This document shows, piece by piece, positions 34,701 through 42,872 of a stretch of DNA of 64,000 bases (its first letter is position 1; each line of letters opens with the position of its first letter). The notes under the pieces were generated by a model that saw only the letters and a program-made list of their open reading frames with translations, was not told the DNA's origin and did no database searches. The stretch is taken from the NCBI GenBank assembly GCA_029243605.1, contig JAQWRT010000014.1, forward strand, positions 1 to 64,000. The letters are read 5' to 3'. The DNA comes from Myxococcota bacterium. GTDB taxonomy: Bacteria; Myxococcota_A; UBA9160; UBA4427. The position numbers and the translations under genes are program-made.

Positions 34701-34753
34701 CTGAAAACTTCCTGTCTCGGGCGGGGGTGGCCTTTACGCCATCGGGCCGCTCT

Positions 34754-35068
34754 CTATGCGTCGATCGAGTCGACCTGGATTTCTGTGTACGACTGGCGAT
34801 GACCCTGGAGCCGTCGGTATCCCTTGCGTCGCTTCATCTTGAAGACCCGGATCTTCGGGTGCCGTCCCTGGGCCGTGATGGTGCCCGAAACCCGGGCGCC
34901 CTCCACCACCGGTGTGCCGATCTGGAGCGCGTCGTCGCCGCCTCCAACCAAGAGCACCTGGTCGAGCTCGATGCTGGATCCCACATCACCGGGCAATTGT
35001 TCCACGCGAACTCGAGCTCCGGGCTCGACGCGCACCTGCTTACCGCCTGTCTTGACTACCGCGTACAT
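34754..35068 (-). CDS. rplU: 50S ribosomal protein L21
   Basis: The ATG at 35068 gives 104 residues starting MYAVVKTGGKQVRVEPGARV, the L21 N-terminus. The C-terminal KMKRRKGYRRLQGHRQSYTEIQVDSI is the basic 23S-binding motif. An upstream in-frame extension is not part of the protein. It follows rng by 25 bases and precedes rpmA by 53. Confidence 0.97.
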   Translation of the reverse strand: MYAVVKTGGKQVRVEPGARVRVEQLPGDVGSSIELDQVLLVGGGDDALQIGTPVVEGARVSGTITAQGRHPKIRVFKMKRRKGYRRLQGHRQSYTEIQVDSIDA

Positions 35069-35093
35069 GATCTTCCTCGTTTTCCCGGTTGCT

Positions 35094-37163
35094 TCAGGAG
35101 CGCGGTAGTATCCGCGATTCCGCTTCATCGTCAACCGGTTGGGCCTCTTCTGCTGTCTCCGGGGTCACTTCCGGTGCAGGGGCCTCCTCAAGAGTTGTTT
35201 CCTCGGCCGCGTGGAGCAACCCAGGCGCCTCAGAGGCCGGTGTGGGCTCCTCGGCGGCGGGAGTTCCGCTCGCGTTGTCCGCACCGTTGGGTGCGGTGAC
35301 CTGGACCTCCCCGTGGGGCTCGACGCTTTCGACTTCGGCCAGGGGCTCGGGCGAAGCTGTCTCCGCGGCCGCCTCGGTTTCCACCCCGGCGGTCGCTTCG
35401 GCCTCGCTCGACGGGGTCTGGATCTCCGCGTCGGGCAATTCGGCCTCGCTCGGGCGGGGGGACTCGTCGGTCTCGGTGCTCTCGCCCTCTTCGTCGGTGC
35501 TCCCGGCTTCCTTCGAAGCCTCCCCGTTGCGCCGTCGCCCGCGACCGCGTCGTCGACTACTGCGACCGTTTCCCGAACTCTTGCTGGAGCGCGCTTCCTC
35601 TTCGGCCGCGATCTCGGCCGGGTCTCGGAGCCAGCGCAGGGGAATCGTCACCGGCGGTCCCTCATCGAGGGCTTCGACTTCGAATTGCTCTTGGTGAATT
35701 CCCGGACGCGCGCGAACCTCGATCTCGTGGTCCAGAGCATCCGAGAGCGTGGACAACGCTTTGGCCTCGCTCCCCAGCAACTGCTCGGCGACACGCGGGG
35801 CCACGGTGATCGCAACTCGCCGGCCGCTAAAGCGGGGCAGCGCGTTACGGATTTCACGCAGCAGATTGTAGGTCACGGTTTCGTCGGAGAGCAGGTAGCC
35901 CCGGCCCTCGCAGTGGACACACGGTTCGCAAAGGGTTTGGACGAGATTCTCCCGGGTCCGCTTGCGGGTCATTTCGACCAGGCCGAGCTCGGAAATCTTC
36001 AGGATATTGGTGCGTGCCTTGTCGCGTCGAAGGGCTTCTCGCAGGGCCCGGTAAGTCTTCTCTCGATGGTCGGCGGATTCCATGTCGATGAGATCGATGA
36101 TGATCAGACCGCCGATATTGCGAAATCGAAGCTGGTTGACGACTTCCTTAACGGCCTCGAGGTTCGTCTTGTAGACCGTTTCCTCCAGGTCGCGTTTGCC
36201 CACGAAGCGTCCGGTATTCACATCGATGGCGGTGAGCGCTTCGCATTGATCGACGATCAGCGAGCCCCCGGATTTGAGCCATACCTTGCGCTCGAGATTC
36301 GCGTGGATCTGCGCCTCCAGCCCCATCTTTTCGAAGAGGGGCTCGAGGCCGTCGTGTTTTTCGATCTGGGGTTTCGGATCGGCGACGAATTCGTCGAGGA
36401 ATTTCTTGACGCTCTCGTGGGTCTCGGGGTCATCGATGACGATCCGCTTGGTCTCCGAACTGGCCGCGTCGCGAATGATCCGCAGGGGCAGATCGGGCTC
36501 GGCGTGCAGAATGGAGGGGGTCGTTTTCTCGGCGTTGGCGAGTTGGATCGACTCCCAGACGGTCTTCAGGTACCGGATATCGGCCTCGAGGTCGGCTTCG
36601 CGGACCCCGTCGCCGGCGGTCCGAATGATGAAACCGAGATTCTTGGGGCGCAGGCGGTCGATGATCTCGCGCAGGCGCTTGCGCTCGCGATCGGAATCGA
36701 TGCGGCGAGAAACCCCAACTCGGGGCGACCAAGGCGTGAGGACGAGATGGCGGCCGGGGATCGAAATATTCGATGTGATCCGGGCGCCCTTGGTCCCGAT
36801 GGGAGCCTTGGCAATCTGGACCACGATCTCCTGGCCTTCGGACAGGACGGTGTCGATGCGCGGGGGCGGGGTTCGGCGTCCGCCTCTTCCCTTGCGTCCA
36901 CCCCGGCCCGGCCCGGGCTCTTGTTCTCCGCCGACGTTGTCGAAGTAGTCACCGACGTAGAGGAAGGCGGCTTTTTCGAGTCCGATATCGACGAAGGCGG
37001 CCTGCATCCCGGGAAGCACCCGGCTGACTCGGCCCTTGACCACATTGCCCACCACGCTCTTTCCGCGTTGGCGTTCGATGTGAAGTTCGGAAAATACAGA
37101 TTGTTCAAGTAACGCGACCCGGGTTTCTCCCGAGTCGACGTTGATAATGATTTCGTTCTCCAT
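35094..37163 (-). CDS. rng: Ribonuclease E/G family endoribonuclease
   Basis: 689 residues. An S1 domain (about 35-140, with an Arg/Gly-rich insert near 85-100) is followed by a 5' sensor/RNase H region and the DNase I-like catalytic part with D314 in ALTAIDVNTG and D357 in GGLIIIDLIDM, matching the Mg-binding aspartates of RNase E. The CEPCVHCEGRGY motif (C415, C418) is the zinc-link. The C-terminal 170 residues are an arginine-rich patch (SSRRRGRGRRRNG) and a long acidic Ala/Glu/Pro tail, longer than in RNase G but shorter than the E. coli RNase E scaffold. It heads the rplU-rpmA-obgE operon. Confidence 0.92.
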   Translation of the reverse strand: MENEIIINVDSGETRVALLEQSVFSELHIERQRGKSVVGNVVKGRVSRVLPGMQAAFVDIGLEKAAFLYVGDYFDNVGGEQEPGPGRGGRKGRGGRRTPPPRIDTVLSEGQEIVVQIAKAPIGTKGARITSNISIPGRHLVLTPWSPRVGVSRRIDSDRERKRLREIIDRLRPKNLGFIIRTAGDGVREADLEADIRYLKTVWESIQLANAEKTTPSILHAEPDLPLRIIRDAASSETKRIVIDDPETHESVKKFLDEFVADPKPQIEKHDGLEPLFEKMGLEAQIHANLERKVWLKSGGSLIVDQCEALTAIDVNTGRFVGKRDLEETVYKTNLEAVKEVVNQLRFRNIGGLIIIDLIDMESADHREKTYRALREALRRDKARTNILKISELGLVEMTRKRTRENLVQTLCEPCVHCEGRGYLLSDETVTYNLLREIRNALPRFSGRRVAITVAPRVAEQLLGSEAKALSTLSDALDHEIEVRARPGIHQEQFEVEALDEGPPVTIPLRWLRDPAEIAAEEEARSSKSSGNGRSSRRRGRGRRRNGEASKEAGSTDEEGESTETDESPRPSEAELPDAEIQTPSSEAEATAGVETEAAAETASPEPLAEVESVEPHGEVQVTAPNGADNASGTPAAEEPTPASEAPGLLHAAEETTLEEAPAPEVTPETAEEAQPVDDEAESRILPRS

Positions 37164-37335
37164 TGAGTAGGTTGCTCTCTACAGAGCGGCTGAAGACGGG
37201 CTCCACGGGCCCTAAGGCTCGTGTGAGATCGCGCTCAGCTTCTCCGGCCAGGTTCTCTGGCGTTGGCGAGCGGTCTCAAGACGTTTAGGAATTCAACCTG
37301 CGATGATTTCGCAGGGGCGGGGTCAGCTTTGGGCC

Positions 37336-37359
37336 CGCGGGCGAAAGTCAACGCCCGCG
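37336..37359 (-). promoter_or_regulatory. Perfect 8-bp hairpin in the rng leader
   Basis: CGCGGGCG (37336-37343) and CGCCCGCG (37352-37359) with an 8-base loop, no U-tract on either side. It lies about 170 bases before the rng start and may act in RNase E-type leader autoregulation. Confidence 0.4.
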
Positions 37360-37373
37360 TAAACGGTGATATA

Positions 37374-37401
37374 TTCCTAATGTCCTGAAATCGAAAAGCA
37401 A
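37374..37401 (-). promoter_or_regulatory. Weak candidate promoter for rng
   Basis: On the minus strand TTGCTT (37401-37396), 16 bases, TAGGAA (37379-37374). Both boxes are partial matches. Confidence 0.2.
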
Positions 37402-37729
37402 AACGAATTGCTCGCACAGTAGTCTGTCTATCTATTCCTGGTTTGAAACGGATGGAAAGGCCTTTTTCTCCGAGAGAGCCCAATTTTGGCGACATCCCCG
37501 CCGCCGTTCATTTCCCGGAAATGTCCTGCCCCTCGGTTTCCCTCGCGACCTTCGATATCCTTGCCGACCGCGGTCAGCCTTCGGGATCGTGAGTGTCCTG
37601 CATGTGTCATCGCAGGATTCGAGGTTTTTTCCGCAACGAGTTGAGTTCGCCGCCCAAGGGCGGGTCGATCGCTGCTGCGGGTTGGACGTTTGGCCCGCTC
37701 CTTCCGTGTAATTTGAGTGGATAACCATC

Positions 37730-39151
37730 ATGGATCTGCCGCCCCCCGTCAATACGGACCCCCGAAGAGCCCTTCCCGCGATCCACGAGTTCGCTGGGGA
37801 GATCCTCGCCGAAGACCCCGGGGTTCTCGATTGGGCGGCTCTCGAGGCGGCTCAGCAGGTGGTGGGGGAGGCCCGCAGTGCCCTGGCCGCCGGGCCCGGG
37901 GAGGCCTCGGAAAATCAGATCCCCCAGGGGAAGGAGCTATGGCTCCGCCGGGGCCTCCAGCGCGCCCGGGAACTCGCCGTCGAGCGGCCTCGTCGGGTGC
38001 TCAACGCGACCGGGGTCGTCCTGCACACGAACTTGGGTCGGGCACCCATGGCCCTGGGGGCCGCCGAGGCCGCGGCTCGGGCGGCGGCGGGCTACAGCGA
38101 CCTCGAACTCGATATTGGGCCCGGGCGCCGGGGCAATCGCCTGGCCTCGGTTTGCCAGCGCTTGGCCCTGGCCAGCGGTGCCGAGGCCGCGTATGCGTGC
38201 AATAACAACGCGGCGGCCCTGGTTCTGATCCTGAATACCCTGGCCCGGGGACGCGAGGTCATCGTTTCCAGGGGAGAACTGGTCGAGATCGGAGGTTCTT
38301 TCCGGGTTCCCGAAATCATGGAGCGCGCCGGGGTGAAACTCGTGGAAGTGGGCTCCACCAACCGGACCCATCTCCGGGACTACGCCGGGGCCATCGGCCC
38401 TGAGACCGCGATGCTCCTCAAGGTGCACCGGAGCAATTTTGAGCAGCGGGGTTTCGTCAAGGAGGTTTCCCTCGCGGAACTCGCGGAACTCGGTCGAGAT
38501 CGCGGAGTGCCCGTGGTGGAGGATCTCGGCAGCGGCAGTCTCGAGGATCTGGCGCCCTTCGGCTTTCCTGCCGAAGCGTACGTGCCCCGCCGGCTCTCCG
38601 AGGGGCCGGATTTGGTTTGTTTTTCCGGCGACAAACTTTTGGGTGGGCCCCAGGCGGGAATCGTCGTCGGGGATGCCGACCTCATGGCAAGCCTGGCCCA
38701 AAACCCCATGGCCCGGGCGTTGCGCCTGGACAAAATGAGCCTGGCGGCTCTCCATTGGACCCTCGGTGCCTACCTTTCGGGTCGCGCCCGGGAGGAGTTG
38801 CCGGTGCTTCGCCGCCTCCTCACGCCCTCGGGTGACCACGAGAAGCGGACTCGGGGGTTTGCCGGCGCGCTCGGGGAGCGGCTCCAGGAGAAAAATCCGG
38901 CGCTGAACGTTGAGGTCGTTGAGAATCGCGTACCCGTGGGTGGCGGTTCATTGCCCGGTTTCGAAATCGAGAGCTGGGCCATCGCGCTCATGGCACCCGG
39001 GGGAGCCGAGGCCCTCGCCGGGCGACTTCGCTCGGGCGCCGTGCCGGTTCTTTCCCGGGTCCGCGATGGGGCCACTCTGGTGGATTTGCGGGCGGTCGAT
39101 GACGCCGACGAGCCCCTGCTTCTTGAGTCCCTGCTGGCCTCGCTCCATTGA
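37730..39151 (+). CDS. selA: L-seryl-tRNA(Sec) selenium transferase
   Basis: PLP enzyme that turns seryl-tRNA(Sec) into selenocysteinyl-tRNA with selenophosphate. The 473 residues match SelA: N-terminal RRALPAIHEF, RRVLNATGVVLHTNLGRAPM, SDLELDIGPGRRGNR, CNNNAAALVLILNTLARGREVIVSRGELVEIGGSFRVPEIM, GSTNRTHLRDY, HRSNFEQRGF and CFSGDKLLGGPQAG with the PLP lysine. The genome therefore very likely makes selenoproteins. selB, selD and selC are not in the window, and no gene here shows an internal Sec codon. It diverges from rng. Confidence 0.95.
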   Translation: MDLPPPVNTDPRRALPAIHEFAGEILAEDPGVLDWAALEAAQQVVGEARSALAAGPGEASENQIPQGKELWLRRGLQRARELAVERPRRVLNATGVVLHTNLGRAPMALGAAEAAARAAAGYSDLELDIGPGRRGNRLASVCQRLALASGAEAAYACNNNAAALVLILNTLARGREVIVSRGELVEIGGSFRVPEIMERAGVKLVEVGSTNRTHLRDYAGAIGPETAMLLKVHRSNFEQRGFVKEVSLAELAELGRDRGVPVVEDLGSGSLEDLAPFGFPAEAYVPRRLSEGPDLVCFSGDKLLGGPQAGIVVGDADLMASLAQNPMARALRLDKMSLAALHWTLGAYLSGRAREELPVLRRLLTPSGDHEKRTRGFAGALGERLQEKNPALNVEVVENRVPVGGGSLPGFEIESWAIALMAPGGAEALAGRLRSGAVPVLSRVRDGATLVDLRAVDDADEPLLLESLLASLH

Positions 39152-39176
39152 AGCCCTCCGGGCATTCCTGTAGCCT
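39148..39176 (+). promoter_or_regulatory. Candidate promoter of the FlhG-like gene
   Basis: TTGAAG (39148-39153), 17 bases, TAGCCT (39171-39176). It overlaps the selA stop codon and ends 18 bases before the GTG start, so the transcript would have a very short leader. Confidence 0.4.
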
Positions 39177-39194
39177 TCGGAGGCTTCGCGTTTA

Positions 39195-40229
39195 GTGAGA
39201 AGACACCGTTCTCTACGCATGAGGGAGGCGCTTGGGTTGAGGGGAATCCAGCCTGCATTCGCTTCGGCGAACCAAAATGCGCCAGTACCCCTGGCGGCTG
39301 TAGGCCCTCGACTGATCGCCATCGGTGGCGGGAAGGGCGGTGTTGGGAAGACTTTCGTCACCACGAATGTCGCCCTGACCCTCGCGCGTATGGGGCACCG
39401 GGTCGTGGCCGTCGATGCCGACCTCGATGGCGCCAACCTTCACACCTGCCTCGGCGTGCCGAGCCCCGAGGTCAGCCTGGCCGATTTTGTCGCAGGCCGC
39501 ATGAGCGAACCCGAGAAGCTCCTCGTCCAAACCCGCGAACCGAATCTTCAGATCATCGCGGGGACCCACTCGAACCTGAATCAACCCCAACCCGGTCAGA
39601 CACGCAGGGTGGAGTTGTTGCGCGGCCTGCGCCGCTTGGCGGCGGATTTCGTCTTGATCGATCTCGGTGCCGGGAGCCAACCCGCTGCCCTGGACTATTT
39701 CCTGGTCGCCGACGAAGGCCTCCTGGTGATGCGCCCGGAACCGACCTCGGTGGAGAACGCCTATTCCTTCCTGAGGGCCGCCTTCTATCGGCGTCTGCGT
39801 CTGGCCGCCCGGGGCCATGGCGTCCGGGAGTTGGTGGATCAGGCCATGGATCAACGCAATGAGCGGGGGATTCGGACTCCTTACGATCTGATGCGCGAGA
39901 TCGAAGCCGTCGATCCCGTGGAGGGCCGTCGCTTTATTCAAACCATGCGGGCTTTCTCGCCGCGCGTTGTGGTCAACGAGGCGCGCACGGCGGCCGATAT
40001 CAAGTTGGGCTTCGCCGTGGTCAGCGTCTGTGAGAAATTCTTCGGGTTCAAGGCCGATTACCTTGGCTATGTGAACTATCAGGACGAAGCGCGCGAGTCC
40101 GTCGCCGCCCGCAAACCTCTATGCGATTACATGGCGGAGTCCGAGGCCGCGACGTATCTCTCGCGGATCTCGAACAAGTTGGCCGAGGGGCGCGTAAACG
40201 AGTCCACGCGCTCGGGGATGCCGCGGTGA
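39195..40229 (+). CDS. FlhG/MinD-like P-loop ATPase
   Basis: 344 residues from the GTG at 39195 (GGAGG upstream); an ATG at 39219 is an alternative. After a 37-residue N-terminal arm comes the deviant Walker A IGGGKGGVGKT (44-53; both lysines present), VVAVDADLDGANLHTCLG and ADFVLIDLGAGSQPAALDYFL. MinD-family ATPases dimerise on ATP and position flagella, septa or other cell-pole machinery. The N-terminal arm and the C-terminal region (GFKADYLGYVNYQDEARESVAARKPL) resemble FlhG-like proteins of deltaproteobacteria. No flagellar gene is nearby. The stop overlaps the next gene (GTGA), a J-like/HTH protein, its likely partner. Confidence 0.85.
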   Translation: MRRHRSLRMREALGLRGIQPAFASANQNAPVPLAAVGPRLIAIGGGKGGVGKTFVTTNVALTLARMGHRVVAVDADLDGANLHTCLGVPSPEVSLADFVAGRMSEPEKLLVQTREPNLQIIAGTHSNLNQPQPGQTRRVELLRGLRRLAADFVLIDLGAGSQPAALDYFLVADEGLLVMRPEPTSVENAYSFLRAAFYRRLRLAARGHGVRELVDQAMDQRNERGIRTPYDLMREIEAVDPVEGRRFIQTMRAFSPRVVVNEARTAADIKLGFAVVSVCEKFFGFKADYLGYVNYQDEARESVAARKPLCDYMAESEAATYLSRISNKLAEGRVNESTRSGMPR

Positions 40230-40867
40230 GGCCGCTCGGGGAAGCGAACCACTACGAAACCCTCGAAATCTCGGAAGACGCGTCCCTGGAGGAGGTCGAT
40301 AAGGCCTACCGGGTTCTTCGCGAAGCGTACGAAACCGAATCCCTGGCGCTCTATTCGGTCTTCTCCGACGGTGATGCATCGGTGATGCGCGACAATATCG
40401 AAGAGGCCTACCGGGTCCTTTCGAGTTTTGCTCTGCGTGCCGAGTACGATGCGGGCCGGGTTGGGACCAACAAGAAGGAGACTCCCTTCGATCGCGATCC
40501 CATGGCGAGCGAGGAGACCCAGGGCTCCCATCTCGCACCCCTGGGCAGCGCGCCGAGCCGAGACCAGGAGATCGAAGAGCCCGAGGATGGCCGCTGGGAT
40601 GGAGCCGCCCTACGCCGGGCCCGCGACCACGTCGGATTGGAGCTCGAGGACATCGCCGAGATCACCAAGGTGGGCATTCGCATCTTGCGGCAGATCGAAG
40701 AGGACGCTTTTGAAGAGCTGCCGGCCACGGTCTATGTGCGCGGCTTCGTGACCTCCTACGCACGCACGGTGGGGATCGATCCGGGCCGGGTCGTTTCCAC
40801 CTATATTCAGCGCCTTGAGGAATCGCGATCCGACCAGGGGCGAAGCGGCTTTCTGGGCCGTCGCTGA
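40226..40867 (+). CDS. J-like domain fused to RodZ-type helix-turn-helix
   Basis: 213 residues from the GTG overlapping the previous stop. Residues 8-75 resemble a J-domain (NHYETLEISEDASLEEVDKAYRVLREAYE ... NIEEAYRVLSSFALRAEYD), but the HPD tripeptide needed to stimulate DnaK is missing. A charged linker (80-125) leads to a HTH_25 domain (128-197: ALRRARDHVGLELEDIAEITKVGIRILRQIEED then LPATVYVRGFVTSYARTVGID), as in the cytoplasmic part of RodZ, where it contacts MreB. No membrane segment follows. Coupling to the FlhG-like ATPase suggests an adaptor role in cell-pole or cytoskeletal positioning (inference). Confidence 0.8.
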   Translation: MRPLGEANHYETLEISEDASLEEVDKAYRVLREAYETESLALYSVFSDGDASVMRDNIEEAYRVLSSFALRAEYDAGRVGTNKKETPFDRDPMASEETQGSHLAPLGSAPSRDQEIEEPEDGRWDGAALRRARDHVGLELEDIAEITKVGIRILRQIEEDAFEELPATVYVRGFVTSYARTVGIDPGRVVSTYIQRLEESRSDQGRSGFLGRR

Positions 40868-40887
40868 TCGATCCCGAGGGCCGAACC

Positions 40888-41871
40888 ATGGTCGAGGAAA
40901 CGGAAGAGCCTGATCGAGATCTTCGTCCGGCTGAGTATCGTTTCGGCGTGGAGGCCGACCGGGCGGGGGAGCGGGTCGACCAGGCACTCGCCGAGTTGTG
41001 CGGGCTTCCGCGCGCCCAGGTCTCTCGTTGGATCACCGAAGGACGGGTTCGGATCGGTGATACGCCGGCCAAGCGGCCGAGCCAGAGGGTTCGTACGGGC
41101 GATATCTTGCGCGCCGATCCCCCGGAAATCGTCGAGGCGACGGTGCTCCCCGAGGACATCGAATTGCATGTCCTGCATGAGGACGAGGATTTGATCGTCG
41201 TCGACAAAGCCGCCGGGATGGTGGTGCACCCCGCTGCTGGGCATTCGAGCGGAACCCTGGTCAACGCCCTGCTGCACCATTGTGGAGACCTGGCGGGCAT
41301 CGGCGGTGTTTTGCGCCCGGGCATCGTTCACCGCCTGGATCGCGGGACATCCGGGGTCATGGTGGCGGCCAAAAACGATGCGACGCATCAGGCGCTCTCG
41401 GTCCAATTCCACGACCACTCCATCGAGCGGATCTACCGCACCGCCGTCCGGGCGTTGCCCTTGGTCAACCAGGGCAGGGTCGATAGCCCTATCGGGCGCC
41501 ATCCCCGGGATCGAAAGAGGATGAGTGTGCGCGCGCGCTCGGGCCGTCCCGCGGCGACCCGCTGGCGAGTCCTCGAACGCTTTCCCAAGAGCCGAGCCGC
41601 CTGGCTCGAGATCCACCCGGAAAGTGGGCGAACCCATCAGATTCGCGTGCATCTGGCTTCGATTGGTCTGCCCATCTCCGGCGACCCGGTCTACGGTCGC
41701 GGCCGACGGGCCAGCCGGGCCGGCGTGGCGGCCCCCGATCGACCGGCCCTGCACGCTGCGGTGCTCGGATTCGTCCACCCCAGGAGCGGTGAAAAAATGC
41801 GCTTCGAAGCTCCGCTGCACCCGGATATGCTGGAATTTCTCGAGAGTTTGAGGGCCTCGGAGGCGCAATGA
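40888..41871 (+). CDS. rluD: RluD-type 23S rRNA pseudouridine synthase
   Basis: Converts uridines of 23S rRNA helix 69 in RluD. The 327 residues contain an N-terminal S4 domain (ERVDQALAELCGLPRAQVSRWITEGRVRI) and the catalytic RluA domain with GIVHRLDRGTSGVMVAAK, where the aspartate of HRLD is the nucleophile. ESGRTHQIRVHLASIGLPISGDPVYG and RPALHAAVLGFVHP follow. S4 plus RluA fits RluD or RluC; RluD is likelier by its neighbour pgeF (yfiH), which follows rluD in many proteobacteria and here overlaps by ATGA. Confidence 0.9.
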   Translation: MVEETEEPDRDLRPAEYRFGVEADRAGERVDQALAELCGLPRAQVSRWITEGRVRIGDTPAKRPSQRVRTGDILRADPPEIVEATVLPEDIELHVLHEDEDLIVVDKAAGMVVHPAAGHSSGTLVNALLHHCGDLAGIGGVLRPGIVHRLDRGTSGVMVAAKNDATHQALSVQFHDHSIERIYRTAVRALPLVNQGRVDSPIGRHPRDRKRMSVRARSGRPAATRWRVLERFPKSRAAWLEIHPESGRTHQIRVHLASIGLPISGDPVYGRGRRASRAGVAAPDRPALHAAVLGFVHPRSGEKMRFEAPLHPDMLEFLESLRASEAQ

Positions 41872-42563
41872 GCCGCGCGAGCCAGGCGCCTCCCGGGTTC
41901 ATTGCCCATCCCCTGCTCGCGGCATTGGGCGTCGAGCACGGCTTTGGCACCCGAGAGGCGCAAGCGCCCGAGGGTTTGCGCCGCCCCCATCAGGTGCACG
42001 GCCCCGTGGTCGTTCGCGCCGGGGAGATCGACCCGCACGCGCCTGGAGATGCCGATGCGGTTGTTTCCGACGATCCGGCACTCCCGGCGGGCGTGATTAC
42101 GGCGGATTGCGTTCCGATTCTGGTGGCGTCCGCCTCGGGCGCCGTCGTCGTGGCGATTCATGCGGGTTGGCGGGGCTTGGCCCAGGGCGTCGTGGCGGCT
42201 GGAGTGCGCGCGCTGATGGACGTCTCGGGGTCAGAGTCGGGGAGCGTAGCGGTGGTGGGGCCGGCCATCGGCCGCTGCTGCTACGAGGTGGACGCTCCGG
42301 TGATGGATCCCTTGCGCGAACGCTTCGGGTCGGCCCTCTCCGAAGCCGCTCTCATCTCGCGCCCCGGCCACCATCGGTTGGACCTCGGCCAGTTGGTGAG
42401 AGTCGATCTCGTCAGATCGGGGATCTCCCCCGAGCGGGTCGGGCTCCTGGAGCGCGGATGCACGGCCTGCGACCCGGAACGCTTCCATTCCTACCGCCGG
42501 GACGGCGCCCTGGCCGGTCGCCTGGTTCACTACGCTCGGCCGCGCGCTGGCTTGGGAGGCTGA
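41868..42563 (+). CDS. pgeF: PgeF/YfiH family multicopper-like purine nucleoside phosphorylase
   Basis: 231 residues. Zinc-site motifs of the family are present: RPHQVHG, GVITADCVPILVA, AIHAGWRGLAQGVV, GPAIGRCCYEVD and CDPERFHSYRRDG. Homologues (YfiH, LACC1) act as adenosine deaminase/purine nucleoside phosphorylases or trim mis-incorporated peptidoglycan precursors. The start overlaps rluD, the widespread rluD-yfiH pair. It is slightly shorter than E. coli YfiH, with a compact N-terminus. Confidence 0.9.
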   Translation: MSRASQAPPGFIAHPLLAALGVEHGFGTREAQAPEGLRRPHQVHGPVVVRAGEIDPHAPGDADAVVSDDPALPAGVITADCVPILVASASGAVVVAIHAGWRGLAQGVVAAGVRALMDVSGSESGSVAVVGPAIGRCCYEVDAPVMDPLRERFGSALSEAALISRPGHHRLDLGQLVRVDLVRSGISPERVGLLERGCTACDPERFHSYRRDGALAGRLVHYARPRAGLGG

Positions 42564-42589
42564 GCGTCCGACTCCCCGGGCCCTTCGGC

Positions 42590-42618
42590 TTGACAGCCCA
42601 GAGGCCGGGTTCTAGCGT
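42590..42618 (+). promoter_or_regulatory. Promoter of rho
   Basis: Perfect -35 TTGACA (42590-42595), optimal 17-base spacing, -10 TAGCGT (42613-42618). It is the best sigma-70-type match seen in the window and lies about 250 bases before rho. Confidence 0.55.
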
Positions 42619-42872
42619 GATCTCATCCCTTCTAGACCCCACCCCACTCCAACCCCAGAGCCACCCTCCGCGGCGGCCGCTCGGCTGAGAGGTCGAACCC
42701 ATGGGAGCGCCCCGCTTCCCATCCCCACCAAGAACCGCGTGGGACCCGGGTTGCTCTCATCTCCTCCCCATTCCTAAAGCATTGTCACCGGACCTTTTCC
42801 TCAACCCAACGAAAGATTTCGTTTGCGTCTCTCCGAGCCAGACCCGGGGTCGCGTGAGGGAGTCCTTCTCAC
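42619..42872 (+). promoter_or_regulatory. C-rich rho leader, probable rut region
   Basis: The transcript from the rho promoter would begin with a strongly C-rich, G-poor stretch: 42621-42660 has 21 C and only 3 G. Further pyrimidine-rich blocks lie around 42716-42740 and 42756-42810. Such C>G bubbles are loading sites for Rho. In E. coli rho is autoregulated by Rho-dependent termination in its leader, so this is a likely autoregulatory element. A short frame from 42701 is not convincing as a gene. Confidence 0.45.

Larger units (their letters stand above)
37164..37729. other. 566-base divergent leader region between rng and selA
   Basis: No supported gene. It holds two perfect hairpins: CCTGCGA/TCGCAGG (7 bp, near 37299-37317) and CGCGGGCG/CGCCCGCG (8 bp, 37336-37359). 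A weak minus-strand promoter candidate lies at 37374-37401. The region is more A/T-rich beyond about 37360. It probably contains the long 5' leader of rng and the promoters of both divergent genes. Confidence 0.5.

Noticed and set aside
35139..37112. 657-codon open frame on the plus strand opposite rng
   Set aside because: It mirrors the RNase E/G gene, which has complete catalytic motifs; long antisense frames are expected in GC-rich genes.
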